From Candidatus Electryonea clarkiae (GTDB lineage Bacteria > Electryoneota > Electryoneia > Electryoneales > Electryoneaceae): DNA of 47,341 nucleotides. The notes below the pieces were generated by a model. That model was not told the DNA's origin, searched no databases, and was given only the letters and a program-made list of their open reading frames with translations. The position numbers and the translations under genes are program-made. The DNA is taken from contig JAVCCM010000015.1 of the NCBI GenBank assembly GCA_030765455.1, positions 1 through 47,341 on the forward strand. Reading direction: 5' to 3'. Below are positions 1 through 8,179 of the stretch, piece by piece (position 1 is the stretch's first letter; the number at the start of each line of letters is the position of its first letter).

Positions 1-103
1 AAATATCAAGGGAAAGTAAACAGGAGCCGTATACGTGAACCGTACGTACGGTTCTGTGAGAGGGATGAGGCGAAGTAGATCACTCCGCCTCACCCTACTC
101 GAT
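1..103 (+). other. Group II intron, 3' end (domains V and VI), partial
   Basis: The first ~100 bases fold as the 3' end of a bacterial group II self-splicing intron. Positions 24-54 form a domain V hairpin: a GAGCCGTAT arm pairs with ACGTACGGTTC, with a two-base bulge on the 3' strand (45-46), a short upper stem and a TGAA-containing loop. The catalytic AGC triad is at 25-27. Positions 62-95 form a domain VI-like stem (GGG..TGAGGCG with CGCCTCACCC). It is followed by CTACTCGAT, the usual intron 3' terminus, with a candidate branch-point A near 97 and the splice boundary near 103. The reverse transcriptase/maturase gene and domains I-IV would lie left of the window. The intron type and exact 3' boundary are inferred. 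Confidence 0.75.
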
Positions 104-157
104 TGTTTATTATTAAACGAGTTGCTTTTCACAGACGAATATTCGAATATTATAATC

Positions 158-700
158 ATGAAACCCATCCAGACTCCAGATTCCGCTGTCGCACATTTTA
201 TAACCTTTTCTTGTTATCAACGCCGTCATTTATTCCGTTTTCCAGAACATTATAATCTGTTTCTTAACCAATTGGAGAAATCCCGCGAATCAAATCATTT
301 CAAGGTTTTTGCATACGTAGTAATGCCTAATCACGCTCATCTATTGATTCGTTTCCCCGAATCACAAACACCTTCTTCCACATTGAGAGGTTTAAAAAGA
401 ACCACGAGTTACCATCTCTTGAATTGGTATAAACGAAACAATCCTGAAGTTTACAAATATCTATCAGTGAAAGAAGGAAAAAGAACTGTAAGACGATTCT
501 GGCAAGCCGGTGTTGGTTATGATCATCATGTTGAAGGGAATGAACGTTCTCTGAGGGAAATAATAGAATACATACATAATAATCCAGTTCGTTCAGGAAT
601 GGTGGAATTACCTGAAGAATGGAGATGGTCAAGTGCTGGATATTGGATTGATAATCATGATGGTCTAATTAAGATTTCTTCACCGTGGGATGAGGAGTAG
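158..700 (+). CDS. REP-associated tyrosine transposase (RAYT, Y1_Tnp/TnpA_REP family)
   Basis: This is a single-strand HUH-type transposase of the IS200/IS605-related RAYT family, which nicks DNA at REP hairpins and moves or multiplies them. The family motifs are present: the HUH metal site at H59-A-H61 in MPNHAHLLI, a candidate nucleophilic tyrosine Y121 in GYDHHVE, and the downstream signature YIHNNPVRSGMV followed by WRWSS. I chose the ATG at 158 (180 aa) because family similarity begins there; the in-frame extension to 35 reads through group II intron RNA and is not protein-like. No clear ribosome binding site is visible. The gene lies immediately downstream of the intron end, and its last third is repeated downstream together with a hairpin. 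It looks intact. A GTAG tetranucleotide, the head recognised by the E. coli RAYT, overlaps the stop codon 16 nt before the hairpin; a role here is speculation. Confidence 0.88.
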   Translation: MKPIQTPDSAVAHFITFSCYQRRHLFRFPEHYNLFLNQLEKSRESNHFKVFAYVVMPNHAHLLIRFPESQTPSSTLRGLKRTTSYHLLNWYKRNNPEVYKYLSVKEGKRTVRRFWQAGVGYDHHVEGNERSLREIIEYIHNNPVRSGMVELPEEWRWSSAGYWIDNHDGLIKISSPWDEE

Positions 701-716
701 TTATCGACCAACAAAA

Positions 717-741
717 CCCCGTTGGACAAAGCCAACGGGGG
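717..741. repeat. REP-like hairpin, copy 1
   Basis: This is a 9-bp perfect inverted repeat CCCCGTTGG/CCAACGGGG around the loop ACAAAG, 17 nt after the RAYT stop codon. The same hairpin recurs at 959-983 and 1071-1095. On the minus strand each copy is followed by TTTTG or TTTTA, so it can also act as an intrinsic terminator for leftward transcription. Confidence 0.8.
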
Positions 742-747
742 CATAAT

Positions 748-988
748 GCCGGTGTTGGTTATGATCATCATGTAGAAGGGAATGAACGTTCTCTGAGGGA
801 AATAATAGAATACATACATAATAATCCAGTTCGTTCTGGAATGGTGGAATTACCTGAGGAATGGAAATGGTCAAGTGCTGGATATTGGATTGATAATCAT
901 GATGGTTTAGTGAAGATTTCTTCACCGTTGGATGAGGAGTAGTTATCGACCAACAAAACCCCGTTGGACAAAGCCAACGGGGGCATAA
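748..988 (+). pseudogene. Truncated RAYT 3'-end copy 2 plus hairpin
   Basis: Positions 748-942 repeat the last third of the RAYT gene (506-700, offset 242) from the codons just before the tyrosine motif to the stop codon. They are followed by the same flank and hairpin (959-983). Most differences from the intact gene are synonymous (for example GTT/GTA Val, TCA/TCT Ser, GAA/GAG Glu) or conservative (Arg to Lys, Ile to Val). This segment was therefore probably under protein-level selection in another RAYT copy before it was spliced in here. It has no start codon or HUH motif and cannot make a transposase. Confidence 0.8.
959..983. repeat. REP-like hairpin, copy 2
   Basis: Same CCCCGTTGG/CCAACGGGG hairpin as at 717-741, at the same distance from the truncated RAYT tail. 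The 5' flank ACCAACAAAA is unchanged. Confidence 0.78.
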
Positions 989-1100
989 GCTGGATATTGG
1001 ATTGATAATCATGATGGTCTAATTAAGATTTCTTCACCGTGGGATGAGGAGTAGTTATCGACCAATAAAACCCCGTTGGACAAAGCCAACGGGGGCATAA
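989..1100 (+). pseudogene. Truncated RAYT 3'-end copy 3 plus hairpin
   Basis: Positions 989-1054 repeat only the last 66 bases of the RAYT gene (635-700, offset 354), followed by the same flank and hairpin. Unlike copy 2 it is essentially identical to the intact gene, with one change in the flank (ACCAATAAAA for ACCAACAAAA). It therefore appears to be a recent, independent duplication. It is non-coding. Confidence 0.78.
1063..1095 (-). terminator. Hairpin copy 3; candidate terminator of the leftward small-gene operon
   Basis: Read leftward, the third hairpin (1071-1095) is CCCCCGTTGG-loop-CCAACGGGG followed by TTTTATTGG. That is the form of an intrinsic terminator, placed about 30 nt after the stop codon of the last leftward gene (1128). 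The hairpin may have been a terminator before it was amplified with the RAYT tail. Confidence 0.5.
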
Positions 1101-1127
1101 TGCGTAAGTTATGAAATAATAGTATAG

Positions 1128-1430
1128 TTACTTGAGCCATTTGATCTTTATTTGGGATAAAGTATTTGTTACTTGATTTGCAGTAGCTATGATTATTTTC
1201 ATATTCGAGGACTTCTCGATCGCATGCCCATCAAGATTTTCCTCAGCACTTTTTTTTATACTATTAAATCCGCTTTCACTTGAGCAAACGGTAATATCAA
1301 GTATTTTTTTCAAATCTTTGTTAATGTTCAATTGAATAATATTTAGGACAATCGAAATTATTGATGCTATTGAGCCAATAATTCCTAGCCATTCAAGAAT
1401 AGTAAAACTGTGTTGGATGCTTTGCTCCAT
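1128..1430 (-). CDS. Small single-pass membrane protein of unknown function
   Basis: A 100-residue protein that I do not recognise. Residues about 13-35 form one hydrophobic segment (LEWLGIIGSIASIISIVLNI), predicted to cross the membrane. A Lys-rich stretch (NKDLKKILD) follows and suggests a cytoplasmic C-terminal part; the remaining ~60 residues are polar and contain a single Cys. The ATG lies 9 nt after the stop codon of the gene before it, so the two are probably co-transcribed and perhaps translationally coupled. It is the last gene of a leftward set ending at the hairpin near 1070-1095. Function unknown. Confidence 0.6.
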   Translation of the reverse strand: MEQSIQHSFTILEWLGIIGSIASIISIVLNIIQLNINKDLKKILDITVCSSESGFNSIKKSAEENLDGHAIEKSSNMKIIIATANQVTNTLSQIKIKWLK

Positions 1431-1439
1431 TTTTAAACT

Positions 1440-1811
1440 TCAGATAACTTTACGATTTGATTTAAATACAACAATTCCATCAAAACTTAAACTTATTGAA
1501 ACATTATCAAAATATTCATCGATTATGTTATTAATAATATTTTGCGTAGAAACTAATTCTTGTTTTGAGTCTAATGATGAATAGCAATACATTTTAGTTA
1601 GTGAAATTCCCTTATTTTCCGCGCTTTCAAAGACTTCAAAAAAACAATTCTTTAATTCATCCACTCGCTCAAGAACTCCACTTATTTCTCCAGATCCTAC
1701 ACCTGATAGGAATCCCTCAGTTGAACCAATTGAAAAATGTTCACGTTTAGTGGATGAGCCATTATTGATATTGTTGGGATATATACAAAATGTAACGAAA
1801 TTTTGAGTCAT
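1440..1811 (-). CDS. Hypothetical protein in small-gene operon
   Basis: A protein of about 123 residues with no recognised family. I take the ATG at 1811 as the start because it follows the upstream stop codon by 4 nt. The longer frame back to 1889 would overlap the upstream gene by more than 70 nt and adds an unconvincing hydrophobic leader. The N-terminal part begins with a beta-like run (MTQNFVTFCIYP), the middle has GSTEGFLSGVGSGEISGV, and the C-terminal half is predicted to mix helix and strand (IINNIIDEYFDNVSISLSFD). There is no signal peptide or membrane segment. Tight spacing on both sides makes co-transcription with its neighbours likely. Confidence 0.55.
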   Translation of the reverse strand: MTQNFVTFCIYPNNINNGSSTKREHFSIGSTEGFLSGVGSGEISGVLERVDELKNCFFEVFESAENKGISLTKMYCYSSLDSKQELVSTQNIINNIIDEYFDNVSISLSFDGIVVFKSNRKVI

Positions 1812-1815
1812 TAGT

Positions 1816-2100
1816 CTATGTATTTCTATATTTGCGTTGAATGGGACGAATAATCTCACTTTTAATATAACCAGCAAGAATTGTTCCAAATCGTACGTCA
1901 GTTTTCAATGTTAAAAAGGTTTTTTCTATTTCGTCTGCACATTCAGGAATGACTTCACGGATACCCTTGAGTAAGACTGAAAGATCTCCTTCTTCTTTCA
2001 TCCCAATCTCATCGCGCGTTTCACAATACTTATCGAATAACTCATCAATATCCGATTTTGTACTTTGTTTTCTCTCTTGAAATGAGGGTTTATTGGACAA
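1816..2100 (-). CDS. Small hypothetical cytoplasmic protein
   Basis: A 94-residue, strongly charged, probably helical and soluble protein that I do not recognise. The frame opens with TTG at 2100, giving MSNKPSFQERKQ. The next in-frame Met is at residue 34, so the start is uncertain. The sequence upstream (GAGTAGGTATTAATAAT) offers only a weak, distant ribosome binding site. It precedes the next gene by 4 nt and follows the gene ending at 2140 by 39 nt, consistent with one leftward transcript. Function unknown. Confidence 0.5.
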   Translation of the reverse strand: MSNKPSFQERKQSTKSDIDELFDKYCETRDEIGMKEEGDLSVLLKGIREVIPECADEIEKTFLTLKTDVRFGTILAGYIKSEIIRPIQRKYRNT

Positions 2101-2139
2101 ATTATTAATACCTACTCATCATATCCTATTGAACTCTGT

Positions 2140-2841
2140 CTATAGCTCTGCTTTAAAAGATTGGTTGTCTGTTGATTGAGATAATTCTTTCAATGTAGCT
2201 TGAAATTTTCGAATAAGCATGGCTAATTCTTCAGCTTCGCATTGAAAAACTTTTGGTTCTCCTTCATCAAGCTTTATTCGAACAAGTATAATAGGAATTT
2301 GACCAACAATATCTGGTTCATATTCTTCAATTGAATCTGTTCTCCAGTTGAATTTGTCCTTAAGTACTAAACGAAAGTCTATTGAAGTTGTGCAGCTAAC
2401 TAAATATGGTAAGATTTCTGCACTAGCGCTTTTTCGTAATCTACGATCACTGTCATTTTCAAGAATTGTATAAAATTCCTTTAAGAAAGCAATTGCTTCA
2501 TTCTTAATCTGTTCATCTTCTGGTAACACATGAAGAATTTGTATATCTTCTAGAGTAGCGTCAACTGTATCGTTTCGAGGATTCCATAATTTAGCCAGTG
2601 CTTCCAATACATGAAATGCTTTAATTACATCTTGGGGATCTCCGTCAAGCGATGCAATGATCTGCTCTCGAGCCTCTGCTTCTTCGCTGTCTGTAATTGA
2701 TAAAAGATAGGATGGTAGTTCCGAGAGAATATTCTGTTGATTTTTCTTACCTAATGTCCAAACTAAATCTAAGTGCTCCTTGAACTTTTCGTCAAGGGTG
2801 GCTGCCTTATGGTATAATGCTGAACGCTTTTTTTTTGACAT
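2140..2841 (-). CDS. Hypothetical soluble protein
   Basis: I chose the ATG at 2841 (233 aa, starting MSKKKRSALYHK) because GGAGGAAG lies directly upstream; the frame remains open to 2895 without a ribosome binding site. The first ~150 residues are acidic, Lys-rich and predicted helical. The C-terminal ~60 residues look like a strand-strand-helix unit (PIILVRIKLDEGEPKVFQC, then EELAMLIRKFQATLKEL). In outline this resembles a COMM-domain pattern, but that is a visual impression, not a family assignment. There is no signal peptide or membrane segment. It is probably the first gene of the leftward small-gene set. Confidence 0.6.
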   Translation of the reverse strand: MSKKKRSALYHKAATLDEKFKEHLDLVWTLGKKNQQNILSELPSYLLSITDSEEAEAREQIIASLDGDPQDVIKAFHVLEALAKLWNPRNDTVDATLEDIQILHVLPEDEQIKNEAIAFLKEFYTILENDSDRRLRKSASAEILPYLVSCTTSIDFRLVLKDKFNWRTDSIEEYEPDIVGQIPIILVRIKLDEGEPKVFQCEAEELAMLIRKFQATLKELSQSTDNQSFKAEL

Positions 2842-3001
2842 AGCTTCTTCCTCCAAAAATTTATAGATAATAAATAATATTTGTTGATGTGTCAAGTTAT
2901 TATTTCATTTAACAATCTTTCCATTTTTATTTACTCCTCAGTTAAGTAAAAGAAAAATTCATGGTTTTGTAGTAAGATGCCTTTTATGGATTGCTTTTTT
3001 A

Positions 3002-3721
3002 TCAGTTCTTATACAGACTTACTGCGTGACATGCAAAATATGTTTTGTTTAATGTTGGTACGATTCCAAGTTTTTCAGCGGCTTCTTTTACCTCTGGATA
3101 TCTAATTAACAAATCTTCGATTTTGAACATACTGCTTATCCGCCCGATATAGTTATTAGAGGCAGAACGTAGCTTAAGATGTTCTTTTTGCCACTCTGCT
3201 TTGATCATGATATTACGGGCTAATTTTCCAACCGTTATAACCTTCAGGAGATTGTCCTTTAGGAAAGATTGATTAAGTAATTCATTCCAGATAGATATAG
3301 ATCTCTGATTCATGAAATCTGTGGGATTTATATTGGCTTTACCCTTTATTGCTGACCAGGGGACAGCATTTCCGACTGCTGTGTTCCCCGGCACAAAATC
3401 CGGATATATTGACTTCAGAGCCAACGGGATACTCATATCATCCCACGGTTGCACTCCAAGATCAAATATTTTTCCTTCAGAAGCGTACCATTCATTTAAC
3501 CGCATCATTCGCTGTTTCGAATCGTATTGATTCTTTAAAAAATCAACGTATGATTTATTGCTGTTGGAAAGATTTTGCGATTCTGAAAGCACAAGAATGC
3601 CATTCCATTTCTCCGGGAAAAATGGGAGGTAAGCTTCGGTAAGGACAATCTCAGGATTGGATTCCATCTCTTGTTGAGAAAGAGTAAAAGATTCTACGAT
3701 AGGTAAAAGGTCTTTCCACAT
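3002..3721 (-). CDS. Possible uracil-DNA glycosylase-fold protein
   Basis: A 239-residue soluble protein. Several segments fall in the order seen in the uracil-DNA glycosylase superfamily: an early strand WNGILVLSESQNLS (motif 1 position), VGNAVPWS in the middle, a later strand KVITVGKLAR, and ACHAVS near the end, where the superfamily has its HPS-like motif. The catalytic Asp/Asn of classical UDGs is not evident, so enzymatic activity is uncertain. The ATG at 3721 has a strong AAGGAGGG ribosome binding site 7 nt upstream. The 160-nt gap to the next gene suggests a separate transcript or a loose operon. The family call is tentative. Confidence 0.45.
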   Translation of the reverse strand: MWKDLLPIVESFTLSQQEMESNPEIVLTEAYLPFFPEKWNGILVLSESQNLSNSNKSYVDFLKNQYDSKQRMMRLNEWYASEGKIFDLGVQPWDDMSIPLALKSIYPDFVPGNTAVGNAVPWSAIKGKANINPTDFMNQRSISIWNELLNQSFLKDNLLKVITVGKLARNIMIKAEWQKEHLKLRSASNNYIGRISSMFKIEDLLIRYPEVKEAAEKLGIVPTLNKTYFACHAVSLYKN

Positions 3722-3799
3722 GTTAGTTCCCTCCTTGTTGATAATATAACAATCCAGGAGTTAAATGTCATGTGTGTTTCCGCTAAAACAAATATAAAA

Positions 3800-3875
3800 T
3801 GGATTCCCGAATCAAGTCCGAGAATGACATGGAGGATGGATTCCTGTTAACTACATACAGGAATGACACGTGAGT
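3800..3875. repeat. Dispersed intergenic repeat, locus 1
   Basis: This contains GGATTCCCGAATCAAGTCC..GAGAATGACA followed by a hairpin ATTCCTGT/ACAGGAAT (3840-3864) and GACAC. The first part is the reverse complement of 21771-21800, with about two mismatches in 30. The hairpin flank resembles the CAGGAATGACAC motif at 10018-10029, 21842-21853 and 24448-24459. It belongs to the widespread GGATTCCTGC-GCAGGAATGACA class of bacterial intergenic repeats. The remaining gap holds one more small hairpin (TGGGTG/CACCCA, 3920-3936) and no gene. Confidence 0.6.
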
Positions 3876-3984
3876 TTGAAATGCATTGGCTTCGCTGAGC
3901 TGCACTTCGTTCCGACTCCTGGGTGCAAGCCACCCAAGCTACATATACTATTAATTCAATAAAAGATGACAAGAAAAAAGGTTC

Positions 3985-6333
3985 TTACTCTCTAATTATT
4001 GCCACTTTGCCAACGGCGGAATCTCCGCGCGGATCTGTGACAAGAATCAAATACACGCCGCTATCCGCCCAGTTGCCATCGTCACGTTTTCCATCCCATC
4101 CTTTAGCAGCATCCTCGAAACCCAGCTCGCGAATCATACGTCCGGAAGGTGTAAAAATCTTGACTTTTGCATCCCTGACCAGGCTGTTACCAGTGAAATA
4201 AAGCTTAGAGTCCATATCAGCCCCGACTTTGAACGGTTGTGGCCGGACTTCTATGCTACTCATTAAGTTTTTTCCTACCGGTCTATATGGAGTCTGAAGA
4301 ATAGAGATTCCCTGTCCGGTTCCAATATATATTTCTCCGGTGGAAGGACTGAATTCAAGGGTGCTGATCTCATCATCGACCAGCGAACTTGGATACTGAC
4401 CGGAGCTTGAGGTATAATTCCGGATCCAGCTAAAACGATCAGGCGCCAACACACTCAGACCAAACCTGGTACCAATCCATAAATTATCCAAAGGATCGAT
4501 AGCCAGGGCAGTAATTTCGTCTCCTAATGCGCCCGTAATTTTCATGAAGGTGAATTCACCGGGCTCCTGGAGATTGGTGTTCACATAATAAAGTCCTACC
4601 GGGGTAGCAACCCATAACAATCCCTCCTGGTCAATTCTCATTGCATTGACCTTACGGAAATCCACTTCTACACCAAAATCGACGGCGAAATCGCCGGTTG
4701 TGTCCTCCGGGGTTCCCCTCGGATCAAACATTACAATCGGGTTATCGCTGCCGCTCTGAAAAGCGCCCATCCATAGCCGCCCGAAATTATCCCTGACAAT
4801 ATCTTTCAACCCGGTGGAGTTGATTCCCGAAGCCCGACCAAACCGAAGCCATTCAACATCATTGTTGTCGTACCATTCAAGTGGAACGTAAACCAGTGCA
4901 GCTCCATCATTTGCGAGTGTATTGGTCATCCAGATACCTTTATCAGGCTCTATCGCGAAGCCGCTGACCAGCATGAAATCACTGCCTATGTTCATTGGCT
5001 CGAGATACTCGAAGGATGCATCGAAATGTGTCGCTATCAACTCATTATCGTCTTCGACAATATTTATCAATCCGGAACCACGAGTTCCAATCCAAACTCC
5101 ACCGCGGTCATCACTACTGATAGCATATGGATCATAAATGAATGCTCTCCAGCCTATATCGAAACCGGTTACGGAAGTCCATATCCCGTCTTTCCATCTG
5201 AAGGCGCCTTGAATATTGTCGCTGAAGGCAGTTATCCAGATATCGCCGGAACTTGTAACATCAATATCATAGATACCATTACCGCCGGGAGTATTCTGAG
5301 GTAAGAACTCAACTGATTCACCATCATATTTTCCTATTCCCCCGATGTAACCATTCCCGGTATCAAAAACGAACCATAATTCATTGCGGTACCATTGCAT
5401 ATCGTACACTCTCATGGTATCCGTGAGAAAATAGTCCCAGGAGTTACCATCGTCTGCCATACTGCCAAGACCTTCACGAGCAGCTACATACACCGGTTTT
5501 TCCGGATCGTCAGGATTCGTGAATGACAAACCCGTTTCAATTCCATATACGGTGTAGTTTCTTGGTATGAGATTAAACTCGGATCCTGTAAAACGATACA
5601 TCCCCAATCCGAACAATCCTATATAGACAACGTTATCAGCTTCATCGATAAAATTGATTTTAGGATCGTTTAAGCCATCAGGAGCCGGGATTTCCTCGCC
5701 GATGTTAAAAAGCTGCCAAGATTCTGGGTTTAAAAGGATTGAATTAAGGTTTGCAATTGCTACGCCGGATTCTCCGCCGACAAAAAGGAGCGAATCCGAA
5801 ATATGCATACTCAATATTTTTGAGGGTTGTGTCCAGTTACCGAAGCGTCTGTATGTTTCTTTTACTACCCATAACTCCTCTTCCACGGAAAGCTCGAGTC
5901 TGCTTACCCCGATGTCGGTAGCAATAAAAACCGCATCATCACTGAATGCGATATCATAAATACTGAAAATATCTGAATCATCATAAAAATCGAGAGTCCG
6001 CTGGAGAATATTCCCGTTCAAACCATCCAGACGGTCCAGTGCTCCATTGGAATAACATACCCATATATCCTGACTGGACGGATGAACTGCAACAACGTTC
6101 ACGCTGTTGCTGAACAAACCCTGATCTTTATTCCACAGTTCAGCGTAATTGTCATCAGCATTTATGTAGAACAATCCGCCATCGGATGCAGCCCAGAGAC
6201 CCTCATCCGTTGCGGCAATTCTTTGCGGTTGCCATCCTGAAGTTATCGTCTGCCAGTCATCCGCATTCGCTATAGAAAATAACGCCAGGCTAACAAGCGT
6301 TACGAACTGGGTAATAACCGAATTAGAACGCAT
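3985..6333 (-). CDS. Secreted two-component-regulator-type beta-propeller protein with FlgD-like Ig tail
   Basis: A protein of about 782 residues predicted to be exported by the Sec system; its signal peptide ends near SIANA at residue 24. I chose the ATG at 6333 because GGAGGG lies just upstream; the ATG at 6345 would overlap that site. The body consists of repeated propeller blades of the kind found in hybrid two-component sensors (LWAASDGGLFYI, IWVCYSNGALDRL, LLWVATPVGLYYV, NLWIGTRFGLSVL). No kinase follows. The last ~90 residues form a FlgD-like Ig domain (PQPFKVG, VKIFTPSGRMIREL, GWDGKRDDGN, SGVYLILVTD), commonly found at the C terminus of secreted FCB-group proteins and perhaps used for export or attachment. 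It starts 62 nt after ribH with no terminator between, so it may be read from the riboflavin transcript. Role unknown. Confidence 0.8.
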   Translation of the reverse strand: MRSNSVITQFVTLVSLALFSIANADDWQTITSGWQPQRIAATDEGLWAASDGGLFYINADDNYAELWNKDQGLFSNSVNVVAVHPSSQDIWVCYSNGALDRLDGLNGNILQRTLDFYDDSDIFSIYDIAFSDDAVFIATDIGVSRLELSVEEELWVVKETYRRFGNWTQPSKILSMHISDSLLFVGGESGVAIANLNSILLNPESWQLFNIGEEIPAPDGLNDPKINFIDEADNVVYIGLFGLGMYRFTGSEFNLIPRNYTVYGIETGLSFTNPDDPEKPVYVAAREGLGSMADDGNSWDYFLTDTMRVYDMQWYRNELWFVFDTGNGYIGGIGKYDGESVEFLPQNTPGGNGIYDIDVTSSGDIWITAFSDNIQGAFRWKDGIWTSVTGFDIGWRAFIYDPYAISSDDRGGVWIGTRGSGLINIVEDDNELIATHFDASFEYLEPMNIGSDFMLVSGFAIEPDKGIWMTNTLANDGAALVYVPLEWYDNNDVEWLRFGRASGINSTGLKDIVRDNFGRLWMGAFQSGSDNPIVMFDPRGTPEDTTGDFAVDFGVEVDFRKVNAMRIDQEGLLWVATPVGLYYVNTNLQEPGEFTFMKITGALGDEITALAIDPLDNLWIGTRFGLSVLAPDRFSWIRNYTSSSGQYPSSLVDDEISTLEFSPSTGEIYIGTGQGISILQTPYRPVGKNLMSSIEVRPQPFKVGADMDSKLYFTGNSLVRDAKVKIFTPSGRMIRELGFEDAAKGWDGKRDDGNWADSGVYLILVTDPRGDSAVGKVAIIRE

Positions 6334-6395
6334 ACTGCCCTCCATGGTAATAAAATTGTAGCGAACGGCTCGGATTCAACAGGAGGGAACTTTCA

Positions 6396-6863
6396 TCAAT
6401 CCAGGTTTTCAAATAAATTGACCATTTCCACAGCGGATTCGGCAGCTGCAAAACCGCGATTCCCGCCTTTTGTTCCGGCTCGTTCAATTGCCTGTTCGAG
6501 GGTCTCCGCTGATAAGATACCATAAATAACAGGTACTTTACCTTCCATTGAAACCTGGGCAAGACCTTTAGTTACCTCATTCGAGATATGGTCGTAATGT
6601 GAAGTAGCACCGCGAATAAGAGCGCCCATACCAATAACAGCATCAACTTTTCCGCTCTCAGCTAACTTCTTGACAACCGATGGTATTTCAAAACTTCCCG
6701 GCACACGGACGACAGTAATATCGTCATCCTGGGCACCATGACGCAGTAACCCGTCCAGGGCGCCTTCAAGCAACCTGTCAGTAATGAAGTGGTTGAAGCG
6801 ACCGACCACTATTCCAAATTTTCTGCCCTTCGCATCAAGAACACCCTCAATAATCTTTGGCAT
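6396..6863 (-). CDS. ribH: 6,7-dimethyl-8-ribityllumazine synthase
   Basis: Lumazine synthase joins 5-amino-6-ribitylaminouracil with 3,4-dihydroxy-2-butanone 4-phosphate to give the direct precursor of riboflavin. At 155 residues it has the normal family length. Family motifs are in order: GRFNHFIT near the N terminus, VPGSFEIP, the phosphate-binding [14 protein letters not shown] with its conserved histidine, and [16 protein letters not shown] at the end. An AAGGAG ribosome binding site precedes the ATG, and the gene begins 13 nt after ribBA ends. It is the last biosynthetic gene of the rib operon and its substrate comes from ribBA and ribD next to it. Cytoplasmic; the family normally assembles into pentamers or capsids. 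Confidence 0.97.
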   Translation of the reverse strand: MPKIIEGVLDAKGRKFGIVVGRFNHFITDRLLEGALDGLLRHGAQDDDITVVRVPGSFEIPSVVKKLAESGKVDAVIGMGALIRGATSHYDHISNEVTKGLAQVSMEGKVPVIYGILSAETLEQAIERAGTKGGNRGFAAAESAVEMVNLFENLD

Positions 6864-6876
6864 ATGGTTCTCCTTG

Positions 6877-8085
6877 TCAGGATGAGCCGATTATATGGCC
6901 CATCTTTTCTTGTTTGGTTTTTATGTATTTGCCATTGTATTCGTTGGGCTGAATATCCATGGGAATCCGTTCGACTACTTCCATGCCGTAGCCTTTCAGC
7001 CCGACAATTTTTTTCGGATTGTTTGTCATCAGGCGTAGCCTTCTTACTCCAATATCCCTTAGAATCTGGGCACCAATGCCATAATCTCGAAGGTCCGGCT
7101 TGTAGCCAAGCAACAGGTTTGCTTCAACTGTATCATGACCCTGATCTTGGAGAACATATGCCTGCATCTTTGCCTTCAGACCTATACCACGCCCCTCCTG
7201 CCGCATGTAAAGGAAAACACCGCAGCCTTCCATAGCAATTATTTGCAAGGCTTTATCGCGCTGCTCACCACAATCACATCGCATAGATCCAAGCACATCA
7301 CCGGTAAGGCATTCACTATGAACCCTGACCAGGACAGGCTCGTCCTCTTTCCATGTACCCTTTACGAGGGCAATATGTTCCTTGCCGCTTTCTATTTCAG
7401 TGTAATGGTGCAGAGTGAAATCTCCGTATTTTGTCGGCATGGGAACGCTTGTCGTATGCTCTACTAATCTCTCCGTTCTCTGCCTGTACTCGATTATATC
7501 TCTTATCGTGTACATTTTTATGCCAAAATGTTCGCTCATCTTTGCTAATTCTGGCACTCGCGCCATTGTACCATCGTCATTCATTATTTCGCATAAGACT
7601 CCCGCCTGTTCAAAACCGGCAAGTCGCGCAAGGTCGGAAGTACCTTCAGTGTGTCCCGCCCGGCGTAAGACACCACCTTTTACTGCAATTATCGGATGGA
7701 TATGTCCGGGGCGAGCAAAATCTTCCGGTTTTTTTGAAGGATCTGCGGCATTTTTAATTGTTGCAGCCCTGTCCGCGGCAGAAATTCCTGTGGTCGTATC
7801 ATGCTTGTAATCAATAGTTACTGTAAAACGTGTACCATGCAAAGCTGTGTTGTTGTCTGTGCCGACCATCAGTGACAGCTCAAGTTCCTTAGCACGCTCT
7901 TCGGTCAATGAAAGGCATATCATTCCACGACCATGTTTTGCCATAAAATTGACGGATTCCGCCGTGATTTTTGATGCTGCCATTACAAAATCACCTTCAT
8001 TTTCACGATCCTCGTCATCGACAAGTATGATGATTTTGCCTTCTCGTATATCTTCTATCGCCTCTTCAATCGGATGAAAAATCAC
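6877..8085 (-). CDS. ribBA: Bifunctional 3,4-dihydroxy-2-butanone-4-phosphate synthase / GTP cyclohydrolase II
   Basis: A 402-residue fusion supplying both starting compounds for riboflavin. The N-terminal half (about 1-200) is the DHBP synthase, with the acidic [11 protein letters not shown] loop, [10 protein letters not shown] and RPGHIHPI. The C-terminal half is GTP cyclohydrolase II, with zinc ligands in [15 protein letters not shown], the catalytic [10 protein letters not shown] and MTNNPKKI. All key residues I can check are present in both halves, so both activities are expected. Translation starts at GTG (8085) with AGGAG 8 nt upstream. The 94-nt gap after ribE contains no convincing terminator, so it belongs to the same operon under the FMN riboswitch. 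Confidence 0.97.
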   Translation of the reverse strand: MIFHPIEEAIEDIREGKIIILVDDEDRENEGDFVMAASKITAESVNFMAKHGRGMICLSLTEERAKELELSLMVGTDNNTALHGTRFTVTIDYKHDTTTGISAADRAATIKNAADPSKKPEDFARPGHIHPIIAVKGGVLRRAGHTEGTSDLARLAGFEQAGVLCEIMNDDGTMARVPELAKMSEHFGIKMYTIRDIIEYRQRTERLVEHTTSVPMPTKYGDFTLHHYTEIESGKEHIALVKGTWKEDEPVLVRVHSECLTGDVLGSMRCDCGEQRDKALQIIAMEGCGVFLYMRQEGRGIGLKAKMQAYVLQDQGHDTVEANLLLGYKPDLRDYGIGAQILRDIGVRRLRLMTNNPKKIVGLKGYGMEVVERIPMDIQPNEYNGKYIKTKQEKMGHIIGSS

Positions 8086-8179
8086 TATTGTTTCTCCTGT
8101 ACTGCATCTTTGCTTGAAGTCCGGGAACGGTGTCTCCGGGTTACTATTTTGTCTTACACTGTACTACTTGTGTGTTAAG

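Noticed and set aside
35..157. N-terminal extension of the RAYT gene from 35
   Set aside because: It reads through group II intron domains V and VI; RAYT similarity starts at the ATG at 158.
701..1012. Leftward 103-codon frame across the RAYT tail copies
   Set aside because: It is the antisense of duplicated transposase sequence and its two halves are the same antisense text, so it is not an independent gene.
717..1095. CRISPR array, because of three evenly repeated hairpins
   Set aside because: Spacing between copies is unequal (242 and 112 nt) and the material between them is RAYT coding sequence, not unique spacers.
3920..3936. TGGGTG/CACCCA hairpin as a terminator for the propeller gene
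   Set aside because: There is no U-tract on either strand and the stem is only 6 bp.
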